Shown: positions 1-8,100 of the stretch, one piece after another | Layout of the letters: each line of letters begins with the position of its first letter | Numbering within the stretch: the stretch's first letter is position 1 | DNA from: DATHSN01 sp035464115 | GTDB lineage: Bacteria > Actinomycetota > Acidimicrobiia > Acidimicrobiales > SKKL01 | DNA: 17,676 nt | Direction of reading: 5' to 3' | NCBI GenBank assembly: GCA_035464115.1 | Contig: DATHSN010000278.1 | Coordinates: 1-17,676 of the forward strand | Made by a program: the position numbers and the translations under genes | Notes under the pieces: model-generated | What the model was told of the DNA's origin: nothing | The model's database searches: none | The model's input: only the letters and a program-made list of their open reading frames with translations

Positions 1-336
1 CTGCCGTTGGCGCGGCCGGGGGTCGTCGCCGGCGGGCTGCTCGTGTTCCTCACGTGCATGAAGGAGCTCCCGGCCACCCTGCTCCTGGCCCCCACCGGGT
101 TCGACACCGTGTCGACCCAGGTGTGGAACGCCACCAGCGAAGCGTTCTTCGCCCGCGCCGCCGCGCCGGCGCTGGCGCTGGTGTTGCTCTCCGCGCTGCC
201 GATGGCGTTGCTCGTGGTGCGTGAGTCCGAGGGCCCGCTGCTCGGCACCGGCCGGCGCCGCCGGGCTCAGCGAGCGGCCGAGGCCTCCACGGGCACCGAC
301 CCCGCCGCACCCGTCGAGGTGGCGCCCGCCTCGTGA
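1..336 (+). CDS. ABC transporter permease, Fe3+/thiamine type, C-terminal part (5' end outside window)
   Basis: The frame is open from the first base to TGA at 334-336, giving 111 residues, the C-terminal part of a permease. The sequence LPLARPGVVAGGLLVF followed by KELPATLLLAPTGFDT is typical of the last segment of binding-protein-dependent permeases of the FbpB/ThiP (iron(III), thiamine, 2-aminoethylphosphonate) group, which pass the substrate through the inner membrane. A hydrophobic helix follows at about visible residues 54-76, then an Arg-rich, Pro/Ala-rich cytoplasmic tail. The 3' end overlaps by 70 bp the oppositely oriented ATPase gene, its likely partner. Substrate cannot be fixed from this fragment; Fe3+ is the best guess by family resemblance. 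The start lies upstream of the window. Confidence 0.85.
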   Translation: MPLARPGVVAGGLLVFLTCMKELPATLLLAPTGFDTVSTQVWNATSEAFFARAAAPALALVLLSALPMALLVVRESEGPLLGTGRRRRAQRAAEASTGTDPAAPVEVAPAS

Positions 337-1370
337 GGGAACGCCACCGCGGGCGGACCGTGGTGGCGCACGCCCACCCGGTCGCCGCGGCGGAACCGCG
401 GGGGACCGGCCGAGCGGACCCGCAGCTCGATGCCGTCGTCGAGGCGGACCACCGACACCGAGTCGTGGCCGTAGAACTCGACCACGCGGACCGTGGCGTC
501 GTCGCCGACGTCGAGGTGGACCTGCTCGGGGCGCAGCAGCACGTCGACGGCGCCGTGTCCGTCGTGGCGCAGGGGCACGACCCCGATGCCGGTGTCGGCG
601 CGGGCGCCGTCGGCGCGCCCGTCGACCAGGTTCGCCTCGCCCACGAAGGTGGCCACCCACCGGTCGACCGGGGCGTCGTAGAGCTCGGCGGGCGTGGCCC
701 GCTGCACGATGCGGCCCGCGGTCATCACCGCGACCTCGTCGCCGAGCACGAACGCCTCCTCTTGGTCGTGGGTGACGAACACGGTGGTGACGCCGAGGTC
801 GGCGAGCAGGGCGTGGACCTCGCCGCGCACCTGGACCCGCAGCGCGGTGTCGAGGTTGGAGAACGGCTCGTCGAGCAGGATCGCCCGCGGGCGCGGGGCG
901 ATGGCCCGCGCCAGGGCGACCCGCTGCTGCTGCCCGCCCGACAGCGTGCTCGGGAGCCGGTCGGCGAAGCCGCCCAGGCCGACGAGCTCGAGGCTCTCCT
1001 CGACGCGACCCGAGCGGCGCTCGTCGCGCGACAGCCCGTAGCCGACGTTGGCGCCGACGCTCAGGTGGGGGAACAGCGCCCAGTCCTGGAACACCATGCC
1101 GATGCGACGGCGCTCGGGAGGCACGAAGGTGTCGGGCCCGACGACGGTCTCGTCGCCGATGCGCACGATGCCGGCATCGGCCGACTCGAGCCCGGCGATG
1201 GTGCGCAACAGGGTGGTCTTCCCGCACCCCGACGGGCCCAGCAGGGCGACGGTGGTGCCGGGCGCCACGTCGAGCGACACGTCGCGCAGCACCATCGTGG
1301 CGCCGAACGACTTGATGAGGTGCTCGACCTGGATGGCGGTGGGGGACCCGCCGGGTGCGGCGTTCGGCAT
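267..1370 (-). CDS. ABC transporter ATP-binding protein, FbpC/PotA-like
   Basis: A 367-residue ATPase that powers an import ABC transporter at the inner membrane. Visible motifs are Walker A GPSGCGKTT (residues 45-53), Q-loop VFQDWALFPHL (about 93-103), signature LSGGQQQR (143-150), Walker B ILLDEP (164-169) and H-loop His201 in VTHDQEEA. The region from LLRPEQVHLD (about 278) to 340 looks like the TOBE substrate or regulatory domain of the FbpC/PotA/CysA group. The closest look is FbpC (iron(III)), which fits the FbpB-like permease it converges on. Unusually, the two genes lie on opposite strands with a 70-bp tail overlap rather than in one operon. The start is ATG at 1370. Length and motifs are normal. 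The exact substrate is inferred only. Confidence 0.88.
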   Translation of the reverse strand: MPNAAPGGSPTAIQVEHLIKSFGATMVLRDVSLDVAPGTTVALLGPSGCGKTTLLRTIAGLESADAGIVRIGDETVVGPDTFVPPERRRIGMVFQDWALFPHLSVGANVGYGLSRDERRSGRVEESLELVGLGGFADRLPSTLSGGQQQRVALARAIAPRPRAILLDEPFSNLDTALRVQVRGEVHALLADLGVTTVFVTHDQEEAFVLGDEVAVMTAGRIVQRATPAELYDAPVDRWVATFVGEANLVDGRADGARADTGIGVVPLRHDGHGAVDVLLRPEQVHLDVGDDATVRVVEFYGHDSVSVVRLDDGIELRVRSAGPPRFRRGDRVGVRHHGPPAVAFPHEAGATSTGAAGSVPVEASAAR

Positions 1371-1414
1371 CCCTCACAGGGTACCGACGGCACCCCCGAG
1401 CCCGGTAGTCGACG

Positions 1415-1447
1415 CCGCCCCACCCGCGCCGGGCGCGGGTGGGGCGG
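1415..1447 (-). terminator. Strong GC hairpin between aconitase stop and ATPase start
   Basis: Perfect 16-bp inverted repeat: arms 1415-1430 and 1432-1447, with a single base at the centre, so a few inner pairs must open to form the loop. It lies 9 bp beyond the aconitase stop codon (1456) and 45 bp upstream of the ATPase start. There is no T-run, as is common for hairpin terminators in GC-rich actinomycetes. It most likely ends the aconitase transcript and insulates the ATPase gene from read-through. Confidence 0.7.
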
Positions 1448-1455
1448 GCCGGGTG

Positions 1456-3732
1456 TCAGCCGCCGGTGCGCTGGCGGATGATGTTGAGCGCGCTGCCGGC
1501 GCGGAACCACTCGATCTGCTCGGGCGACATGGTGTGCAGCAGCGAGATGTCGGTGGTGGAGCCGTCGCCGTGGTGGATGCGGCCCGCCACCGGGGTGTCG
1601 GGCGCCAGCTCGGCGAGGCCGAGGATGCTGATGCGGTCGCCCTCGCCGACGCGGTCGTAGTCGGCCGGGTCGGCGAAGGTGAGCGCCAGCACGCCCTGCT
1701 TCTTCAGGTTGGCCTCGTGGATGCGGGCGAACGACCGGGTGATGACGGCCTTGGCGCCCCGGAAGCGGGGCTCCATGGCGGCGTGCTCGCGCGACGAGCC
1801 CTCGCCGTAGTTCTCGTCGCCGATGGCCACCCAGGCGATGCCCGCCTCGTGGTAGCGCTTGGCGATCTCGGGGTACGGGCGCCGCTCGCCGTCGGTGATG
1901 TCGAGGCCGATGCCGGCCTCACCGGTGAAGGCGTTGACGGCCCCGGCGAACAGGTTGCCCGAGATGTTCTCGAGGTGGCCCCGGTACTTCAGCCACGGCC
2001 CGGCCGCCGAGATGTGGTCGGTGGTGCACTTGCCCTGGGCCTTCATCAGCACGGGCAGCTCGACGTAGTCGTCGCCGTCCCACGCCGCGAACGGCTCGAG
2101 CAGCTGGAGCCGGTCGGAGGTCGGGCTGACCGCCACCTCGACCGACGAGGCGTCGTCGGGCGGGGCGATGAAGCCGCTGTCGCCCGGGGTGAACCCGGCC
2201 TCGGGGAGCTCGATGCCGACCGGGACGCTGAGGCGGACCTCCTCGCCGGCGGTGTTGGTGAGCGTGTCGTTCAGGGGATCGAACTCGAGGGTGCCGGCGA
2301 TGGCGAGAGCGACGACCGTCTCGGGCGAGGTGACGAACGCCAGGGTGGTGGAGAGGCCGTCGTTGCGCTTGGGGAAGTTCCGGTTGTAGGAGGTGACGAT
2401 GGTGTTGACGTCGCCCTCGCTCACGTCGGAGCGCGACCACTGGCCGATGCACGGACCACAGGCGTTGGCCAGCACGGTGGCGCCGATGCGCTCGAAGTCG
2501 GCGAGCAGGCCGTCGCGCTCGATGGTGGCGCGCACCTGCTCGGACCCCGGGGTGACCATGAGGTCGGTCTGGCAGCGCAAGCCCTTGGCCGCCGCCTCCC
2601 GGGCGATCGACGCGGCCCGGGTGATGTCCTCGTAGGACGAGTTGGTGCACGACCCGATGAGGGCGTAGCTGATGTGGGTGGGCCAGCCGTTGAGCTTGGC
2701 GTCGCCACCCACCCGCGACACCGGGCGCGACAGGTCGGGGGTGTGGGGGCCGTTGATGAGCGGCTCGAGGGTGTCGAGGTCGATCTCGATGACCTGGTCG
2801 TAGAACCGCTCGGGGTCGGCGAGCACCTCGTCGTCGGCGCGCAGGTGGTGGGCCACCGCGTTGGCGGCGTCGGCGATCTCCTCGCGGCCGGTGGACTTCA
2901 GGTAGCGGGCCATGGCGTCGTCGTAGCCGAACACCGAGGTGGTGGCGCCGATCTCGGCGCCCATGTTGCAGATGGTGGCCTTGCCGGTGGCGCTGATGCT
3001 CTCGGCGCCGGGCCCGAAGTACTCGACGATGGCGCCGGTGCCGCCCTTCACGGTGAGGATGTCGGCGACCTTCAAGATGATGTCCTTGGGCGCCGTCCAG
3101 CCGTTGAGCGAGCCGGTGAGCTTCACCCCGATGACCTTGGGCCAGCGGATGTTGAACGGGAAGCCGGTCATCACGTCGACCGCGTCGGCGCCGCCCACGC
3201 CGATGGCGATCATGCCGAGCCCGCCGGCGTTGGGGGTGTGGCTGTCGGTGCCGATCATCATCCCGCCGGGGAAGGCGTACTGCTCGAGCACGACCTGGTG
3301 GATGATGCCCGAGCCTGGCTTCCAGAAGCCGATGCCGTACTTGGCCGACACGCTCTCGAGGAAGTCGTAGACCTCGCTGTTGGTGTCGAGCGCGGTGAGC
3401 AGGTCGACCTTGCCCTCCTCCTTGGCCTGGATGAGGTGGTCGCAGTGGACCGTCGAGGGGACCGCCACCTCGGGCAGGCCGGCGGTCATGAACTGCAGCA
3501 GCGCCATCTGCGCGGTGGCGTCCTGCATGGCCACCCGGTCGGGACGCAGGTCGGTGTAGGAGACCCCGCGGTCGAGCCCACCGGTGTCGGGGTCGTCGAG
3601 GTGGTTGACGAGGATCTTCTCGGCCAGGGTGAGGGGGCGGCCGAGGCGCCGGCGGCCGATGGCCAGGCGCTCGTCGAGGGTGGCGTAGACCCCTCGGATC
3701 AGCTCGATGGGCGTGGTGGCGGTGACGGCCAT
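1456..3732 (-). CDS. acn: Aconitate hydratase, mitochondrial type
   Basis: Interconverts citrate and isocitrate through cis-aconitate in the TCA cycle, in the cytoplasm, using a [4Fe-4S] cluster. The product is 758 residues. Cluster cysteines are Cys362 (IGSCTNSSYED) and Cys425/Cys428 (NACGPCIGQW); the swivelling C-terminal domain has GSSREHAA at 645-652. Segments such as GTDSHTPN, GGADAVDVM and CNMGAEIGATTSVF, and the length near 755-780, match mitochondrial ACO2-type aconitase rather than the roughly 900-residue AcnA/IRP1 type usual in Streptomyces and Mycobacterium. I chose ATG 3732 because MAVTATTPIELI begins the conserved part and GAGG lies just upstream; the frame stays open to 3828, but those codons fall in the promoter region. 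A GntR regulator is divergently transcribed from 3819, suggesting local control. Confidence 0.95.
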   Translation of the reverse strand: MAVTATTPIELIRGVYATLDERLAIGRRRLGRPLTLAEKILVNHLDDPDTGGLDRGVSYTDLRPDRVAMQDATAQMALLQFMTAGLPEVAVPSTVHCDHLIQAKEEGKVDLLTALDTNSEVYDFLESVSAKYGIGFWKPGSGIIHQVVLEQYAFPGGMMIGTDSHTPNAGGLGMIAIGVGGADAVDVMTGFPFNIRWPKVIGVKLTGSLNGWTAPKDIILKVADILTVKGGTGAIVEYFGPGAESISATGKATICNMGAEIGATTSVFGYDDAMARYLKSTGREEIADAANAVAHHLRADDEVLADPERFYDQVIEIDLDTLEPLINGPHTPDLSRPVSRVGGDAKLNGWPTHISYALIGSCTNSSYEDITRAASIAREAAAKGLRCQTDLMVTPGSEQVRATIERDGLLADFERIGATVLANACGPCIGQWSRSDVSEGDVNTIVTSYNRNFPKRNDGLSTTLAFVTSPETVVALAIAGTLEFDPLNDTLTNTAGEEVRLSVPVGIELPEAGFTPGDSGFIAPPDDASSVEVAVSPTSDRLQLLEPFAAWDGDDYVELPVLMKAQGKCTTDHISAAGPWLKYRGHLENISGNLFAGAVNAFTGEAGIGLDITDGERRPYPEIAKRYHEAGIAWVAIGDENYGEGSSREHAAMEPRFRGAKAVITRSFARIHEANLKKQGVLALTFADPADYDRVGEGDRISILGLAELAPDTPVAGRIHHGDGSTTDISLLHTMSPEQIEWFRAGSALNIIRQRTGG

Positions 3733-3782
3733 GCGGGACACCTCGGGTCGGGGTTCGAGCGGCTGGGACCGGTGCGGCGGGC

Positions 3783-3827
3783 TTGCCCTCCGCACGAAAC
3801 GATACAAGTATAGGACAAGTGAGGACA
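3783..3827. promoter_or_regulatory. Divergent promoter/operator region between aconitase and GntR regulator
   Basis: This AT-richer patch stands out in the GC-rich intergenic region. It contains the direct repeat ACAAGT at 3804-3809 and 3815-3820, 11 bp apart (about one helical turn), and AGGACA at 3812-3817 and 3822-3827, 10 bp apart. ATAC-AA-GTAT (3802-3811, within gATACAAGTAT) is a short palindrome like many GntR-family half-sites. On the + strand TATAGG (3809-3814) could be a -10 element, with TTGCCC (3783-3788) as a loosely spaced -35; transcription would then begin close to the GTG at 3819, giving a leaderless mRNA. On the - strand the same bases read TATACT (3812-3807), about 75 nt before the aconitase ATG. 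Binding of the neighbouring regulator here is inferred. Confidence 0.45.
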
Positions 3828-4631
3828 CTGCGCTATCGGGCCATCGCCGACGACGTGCGTCACCGGATCGCCGACGGCGAGTACGCGGCCGGCCAGCTCC
3901 TGCCCAGCGAGGCCGAGCTCTCGGCGCGCTTCGAGGTGAGCCGGGTGACGGTGCGCAAGGCCCTCGAGGAGCTCCGCGGCGACGGGCTGGTCGACTCCCG
4001 CCAGGGGTTCGGCTGGTTCGTGGCGGTCGACCCGGTGAGCCAGAGCCTGGGCCGGCTCGGCACCATCGAGGACCAGCTGGCCGAGTCCGGCGCAGCGCCC
4101 GTGCGCCGCATCCTCGAGTTCGGGTTCGTCGACGCCCCCGAGCGCGTGGCTGCCGTGCTCGGCGGCACCACCGTGCTGCGGGTGCGTCGCGTCAACCTGG
4201 CCGACGGCGCGCCCTTCGCCCGGGTCACCGTGTGGTGCCCCGAGGACCTGGCGTCGGGGCTGTCGCGCGACGACGTCGAGCGGGCGTCGTTCTACGACCT
4301 GGTCGACGTCGAGCTCGGCGGTGCCACCCAGACCATCGGCGCCGGCGCGGCGACGCCCGACGACGCCGAGGTGCTCGGCGTGCCGGTGGGGTCGCCGGTG
4401 CTGGTGTGCGACCGCGTCACCCGCGCCGCCGACGGTCGGGTGGTGCTCGTCAGCGAGCACGTGTTCCCCGCGCACCTCACCCAGTTCGTGGTCGACCTGC
4501 CCCACGTGCCCGCCTCGATCAGTCCGACGGGGTTGCGGCTGGTGGAGGAGCCTCCGTCGGTGGCGCCTCGGCCGCCGGTGTCGTCTCCGCCAGCCGACGC
4601 AGCGCCAGGGCCCGCAGCGATCCCACGATGA
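3819..4631 (+). CDS. GntR-family transcriptional regulator, HutC/UTRA subfamily
   Basis: A 270-residue DNA-binding regulator. The N-terminal winged helix-turn-helix spans about residues 4-70, with the hallmark LPSEAELSARFEVSRVTVRKA at 28-48 and a wing ending near GFGWFV. Residues from about 80 to 230 form a UTRA-type ligand-binding domain (SLGRLGTIEDQLAESG; VLRVRRVNLADG; SFYDLVDVELGGATQTIGA). The last 35 or so residues are Pro/Ala-rich and coincide with the overlap of the opposite mauE-like gene. I chose GTG 3819 because RTLRYRAIADDVRHRI is where family homology begins; a TTG at 3783 would translate through the likely promoter. It probably controls itself and the divergent aconitase gene. UTRA regulators bind small effectors such as sugars, amino acids or carboxylates; the ligand here is unknown. 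Confidence 0.9.
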   Translation: MRTLRYRAIADDVRHRIADGEYAAGQLLPSEAELSARFEVSRVTVRKALEELRGDGLVDSRQGFGWFVAVDPVSQSLGRLGTIEDQLAESGAAPVRRILEFGFVDAPERVAAVLGGTTVLRVRRVNLADGAPFARVTVWCPEDLASGLSRDDVERASFYDLVDVELGGATQTIGAGAATPDDAEVLGVPVGSPVLVCDRVTRAADGRVVLVSEHVFPAHLTQFVVDLPHVPASISPTGLRLVEEPPSVAPRPPVSSPPADAAPGPAAIPR

Positions 4632-5076
4632 TCCACGCCTGGGCGCCGGCCACGGCGGCCGCGATCCACGCGGCGGTGGAGGGAGCCTCGGGCCGGGCCT
4701 GCAGGATGGCGCCCACCGCCAAGGCGCCGAGGATGACGTTGCGGACGACGTCGGCCGCGGTGAGCGGCGCCGGGCGGGCCGCCCCGAAGCACCCGCACGG
4801 CACCCGGTCGCCCCGGCGCAGCTTGCCGACGATGAGGGTGGTGAAGAACGCGAGCGCCACCAGCGCAGCGGCACCGCCGACGCTGGGGGCGGCCACGAGC
4901 AGCGCGGCCACCAGGATCTCCGCCAGCGGCACCACCAGCGCCAGCACCCGCGGGATCGGCAGCCCGAGCAGGGCGAAGGCGGTGGCCGTGCGCCGGGGTC
5001 GCACCAGCTTGGCGACCCCGGCGACGACGAAGACCAGGGCGAGGAGCAGCGCCGCGGCGTAGCCCAGCCCGTCCAC
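4519..5076 (-). CDS. MauE/DoxX-like integral membrane protein with CxC motif
   Basis: A 185-residue membrane protein of the MauE/DoxX-like group. I see hydrophobic segments at about residues 7-24, 44-64, 67-86, 108-126 and 134-155. A PCGCFG motif (Cys94, Cys96) sits just after the third segment. MauE-like proteins with such a cysteine pair are associated with membrane redox or thiol-disulfide chemistry, but no substrate or partner is visible here; the usual thioredoxin-like neighbour is absent. The C-terminal 25 residues are Pro/Ala-rich. The start is GTG at 5076, 39 bp after gltB on the same strand, without a clear Shine-Dalgarno, so it may share the gltB transcript. Its 3' end overlaps the GntR regulator gene by 113 bp on the opposite strand. 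Confidence 0.78.
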   Translation of the reverse strand: MDGLGYAAALLLALVFVVAGVAKLVRPRRTATAFALLGLPIPRVLALVVPLAEILVAALLVAAPSVGGAAALVALAFFTTLIVGKLRRGDRVPCGCFGAARPAPLTAADVVRNVILGALAVGAILQARPEAPSTAAWIAAAVAGAQAWIIVGSLRALALRRLAETTPAAEAPPTEAPPPAATPSD

Positions 5077-5115
5077 CGCGCTCAGCGCCCCGGGATGGCG
5101 GCGAGGAGGCGCACG

Positions 5116-8100
5116 TCAGCTGGTGGCGACGCGGCGGGCGATGCCACTGGCGATGCGGCTCGAGCGGTCGCGGGGCACGACGTGCCAGACCTGCTCCTCG
5201 GTGCGGTCCCACGCCGTGAGCAGCTCGGCGGCGCGGCGCGAGCCGGTGAGCTCGGCGTGGCGCTCGAGCAGCCAGCGGCACTCGTCGAGCGCCACCACGT
5301 CGGGGCGGACCACCTCGACCAGGTCGTTGTTGACCCGGGCGATGAGCCGCTCGAGCGAGGGGTCCCACACGAGGGCCTGCCCGCCGGTCATGCCCGCCCC
5401 GAAGTTGTGGCCGATGCGCCCGAGCACGAGCACCGTGCCGCCCGTCATGTACTCACAGCCGTGGTCGCCCACCCCCTCGACGACGGCGACCGCGCCCGAG
5501 TTGCGCACCGCGAAGCGCTCGCCGGCCGCCCCGGCGACGAACAGCTCGCCGCCGGTGGCCCCGTAGAGGCAGGTGTTGCCCACCAGCGCGGGCGTGTGAT
5601 CGACGTGGGTGTCGGCGGCGAACGAGGCGTCGCCCTCCGGTGGGCGCACCACGATGCGGCCGCCGCCCATGCCCTTGCCGACGTAGTCGTTGGACTCGCC
5701 GGCGAGGTCGAGGTGCACGCCCGTGGCGAGGAACGCCCCGAAGCTCTGCCCGGCCGAGCCGGTGAGGTGCACGGTGGCGCTCCCCCGTGGCGGGAGCGCG
5801 CCGAACTCGAGGGCGATGGCGCCCGACAGCGCGGCGCCGATGGCCCGGTCGGCGTTGGTGATCGTGTAGCTCAGCTCGATCTGGTCGCCGTCCCAGATCG
5901 CCCGGTAGGCGTCGGCGAGGAGGCGGTCGCCGAGCTCGGAGCGCGGGTCCTGGAGCTCGACGCGCTCGACGAAGCGGCGGGGCGCGTCGGCCGCGGCGGG
6001 CGGCTCGATGAGCACCGACACGTCGAGCGAGTCGACCCGGGGATCGCCGGTGACCTTCTGGCGCAGCAGGTCGACCCGGCCGATCGCCTCGTCGATGCTG
6101 CGCAGGCCGAGCTCGGCCAGGTAGCCCCGCACCTCCTCGGCCACGAAGAGCAGGTACGACGCCACGCCCTCGGGCGTGCCGGTGAAGTTGGCCCGCAGGT
6201 GCGGGCGCTGGGTGGCCACACCCGGCTTGCAGGTGTCCTTGTGGCAGGCCCGCAGCATGATGCAGCCCTCGGCGATCATGGCCGCGGTGCCGAAGCTGTA
6301 CTCGTCGGCGCCGAGCAGCGCCGCGGTGATCACCTGGCGGCCGGTCTTGAACCCGCCGTCGACGCGGAGCTTGGCCCGACTGCGCAGGCCGTTGTCGACC
6401 AGGGCGCGCTGGCAGTCGGCCAGGCCCAGCTCCCAGGGGAGCCCGGCGTGCTTGATCGACGACAAGGGGCTGGCGCCGGTGCCGCCGTTGGCGCCCGAGA
6501 GGTGCACCACGTCGGCGAGGGCCTTGACCACGCCGGCGGCGATGGTGCCGACACCGTCCTCGGCCACCAGCTTGACCGACACCTGCGCGGCGTTGACCTG
6601 CTTGAGGTCGTAGATGAGCTGGGCCAGGTCCTCGATGGAGTAGATGTCGTGGTGCGGGGGCGGGGAGATGAGGCCGACGCCGGGCTGGGTGTGGCGCAGG
6701 CGGGCGATCTCGCCCGACACCTTGTGGCCGGGGAGCTGGCCGCCCTCGCCCGGCTTGGATCCCTGCGCCATCTTGATCTGCAGCTCGTCGGCGAAGGCGA
6801 GGTACTCGGGGGTGACGCCGAAGCGACCCGAGGCGATCTGCTTGATGACCGAGTTCTTGTCGTCGCGTCCGAGGCCGCGGGTGCGGAACCGATAGGGGTC
6901 CTCGCCGCCCTCGCCGCAGTTGGCCTTGCCGCCCAGCAGGTTCATGGCCTGGGCCAGGTTCTCGTGGGCCTCCTTCGACAGCGCCCCGTGCGACATGGCG
7001 CCGGTGGAGAACCGCTTCACGATCTCCGACGCCGGCTCGACCTCGTCGAGCGGGATCGGCTCGGGGGCGGTGACCAGCTCGAGCAGGTCGTGCAGCTCGG
7101 TGACCGGCCGGGTGTTCACCAGCTCGGCGAAGGCCCGGTAGGTGTCGGTCGACTCGCCACGGATGGCGCGCTGCAACAGGTGCGCAGCGGTCATGTCGGC
7201 GAGCTGGGCGGCCGTGGCGGCGGCATCGGCCTCGGCGGCGGACCGCCGGGCGTCGGCCTCGGCGGCCGCGACGTCGTCGGCGCCGCCGTCGGTGGACGCC
7301 GCCGCGCCCCGGCGGCGGATCCGGGCGGGTGCCTCGCCGGGGGTGGCGTCGCCCACGCCGGTGACGGCGTTGAGGGCGTCGACGACCTCCTTGGAGTGGG
7401 CGTGGTACTCGCCCCCGCGGCGGACCCGGAAGTAGCCGGGCGAGCCGAGGTCGGGCTCGTCGGCGTCGAACGCGGCGGCGTGCAGGGCGAGCACGTCGGC
7501 GCCCAGCTCGTCCCACCCGAGGCCGCCCACCGCCGACGTGGTGCCGGTGAAGCAGAGGTCGACCACCTCGGCGGCCAGGCCGATGGCTTCGAAGATCTGG
7601 GCGCCACGGTAGGAGTCGATGGTGCTGATGCCCATCTTGGAGAGCACCTTCAGCACGCCCGCCTCGGTGGCGGCCTGGTAGTTGAACTGCGCCTCGGGGC
7701 TGGTGACGTCGCCGTCGTCGGCGTCGGCCTCGGCGCCCACCGTGTGCAGGGCGAGGCGGGGGCAGATCACGTCGGCGCCGTAGCCGAGCAGGGCGGCCAC
7801 GTGGTGCACGTCGCGCACGTCGTCGGCCATCACCACCAGGCTGGTCTCCGAGCGCAGGCGGCGGGCGGTGAGGCGCTGGTGGACCGCGCCGAGCGAGAGC
7901 AGCGACGGCACGGGGGCGAGGTGCTCGGCGATGTTGCCGTCGTCGATGACGAGCACACCGGTGCCGTCGGCCACTGCCGCCTCGGCCTCGTCGGCCAGGC
8001 GCTCGATCGCCGCCCGGAGGCCCGACGGCCCGTCGGCCACCGCGAAGGTGGCGTCGAGGGTGTGGACCTGGAACGGGCAGCGGGTCGGGTCGTGCAGCGT

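Noticed and set aside
1048..3813. Long + strand open frame opposite aconitase
   Set aside because: It is the antisense mirror of a clear aconitase, with a repetitive Gly/Val/Asp-rich product and no domain.
3733..3828. Upstream extension of aconitase to 3828
   Set aside because: The extra 32 residues have no family match and would translate the promoter/operator region; ATG 3732 has its own ribosome binding site.
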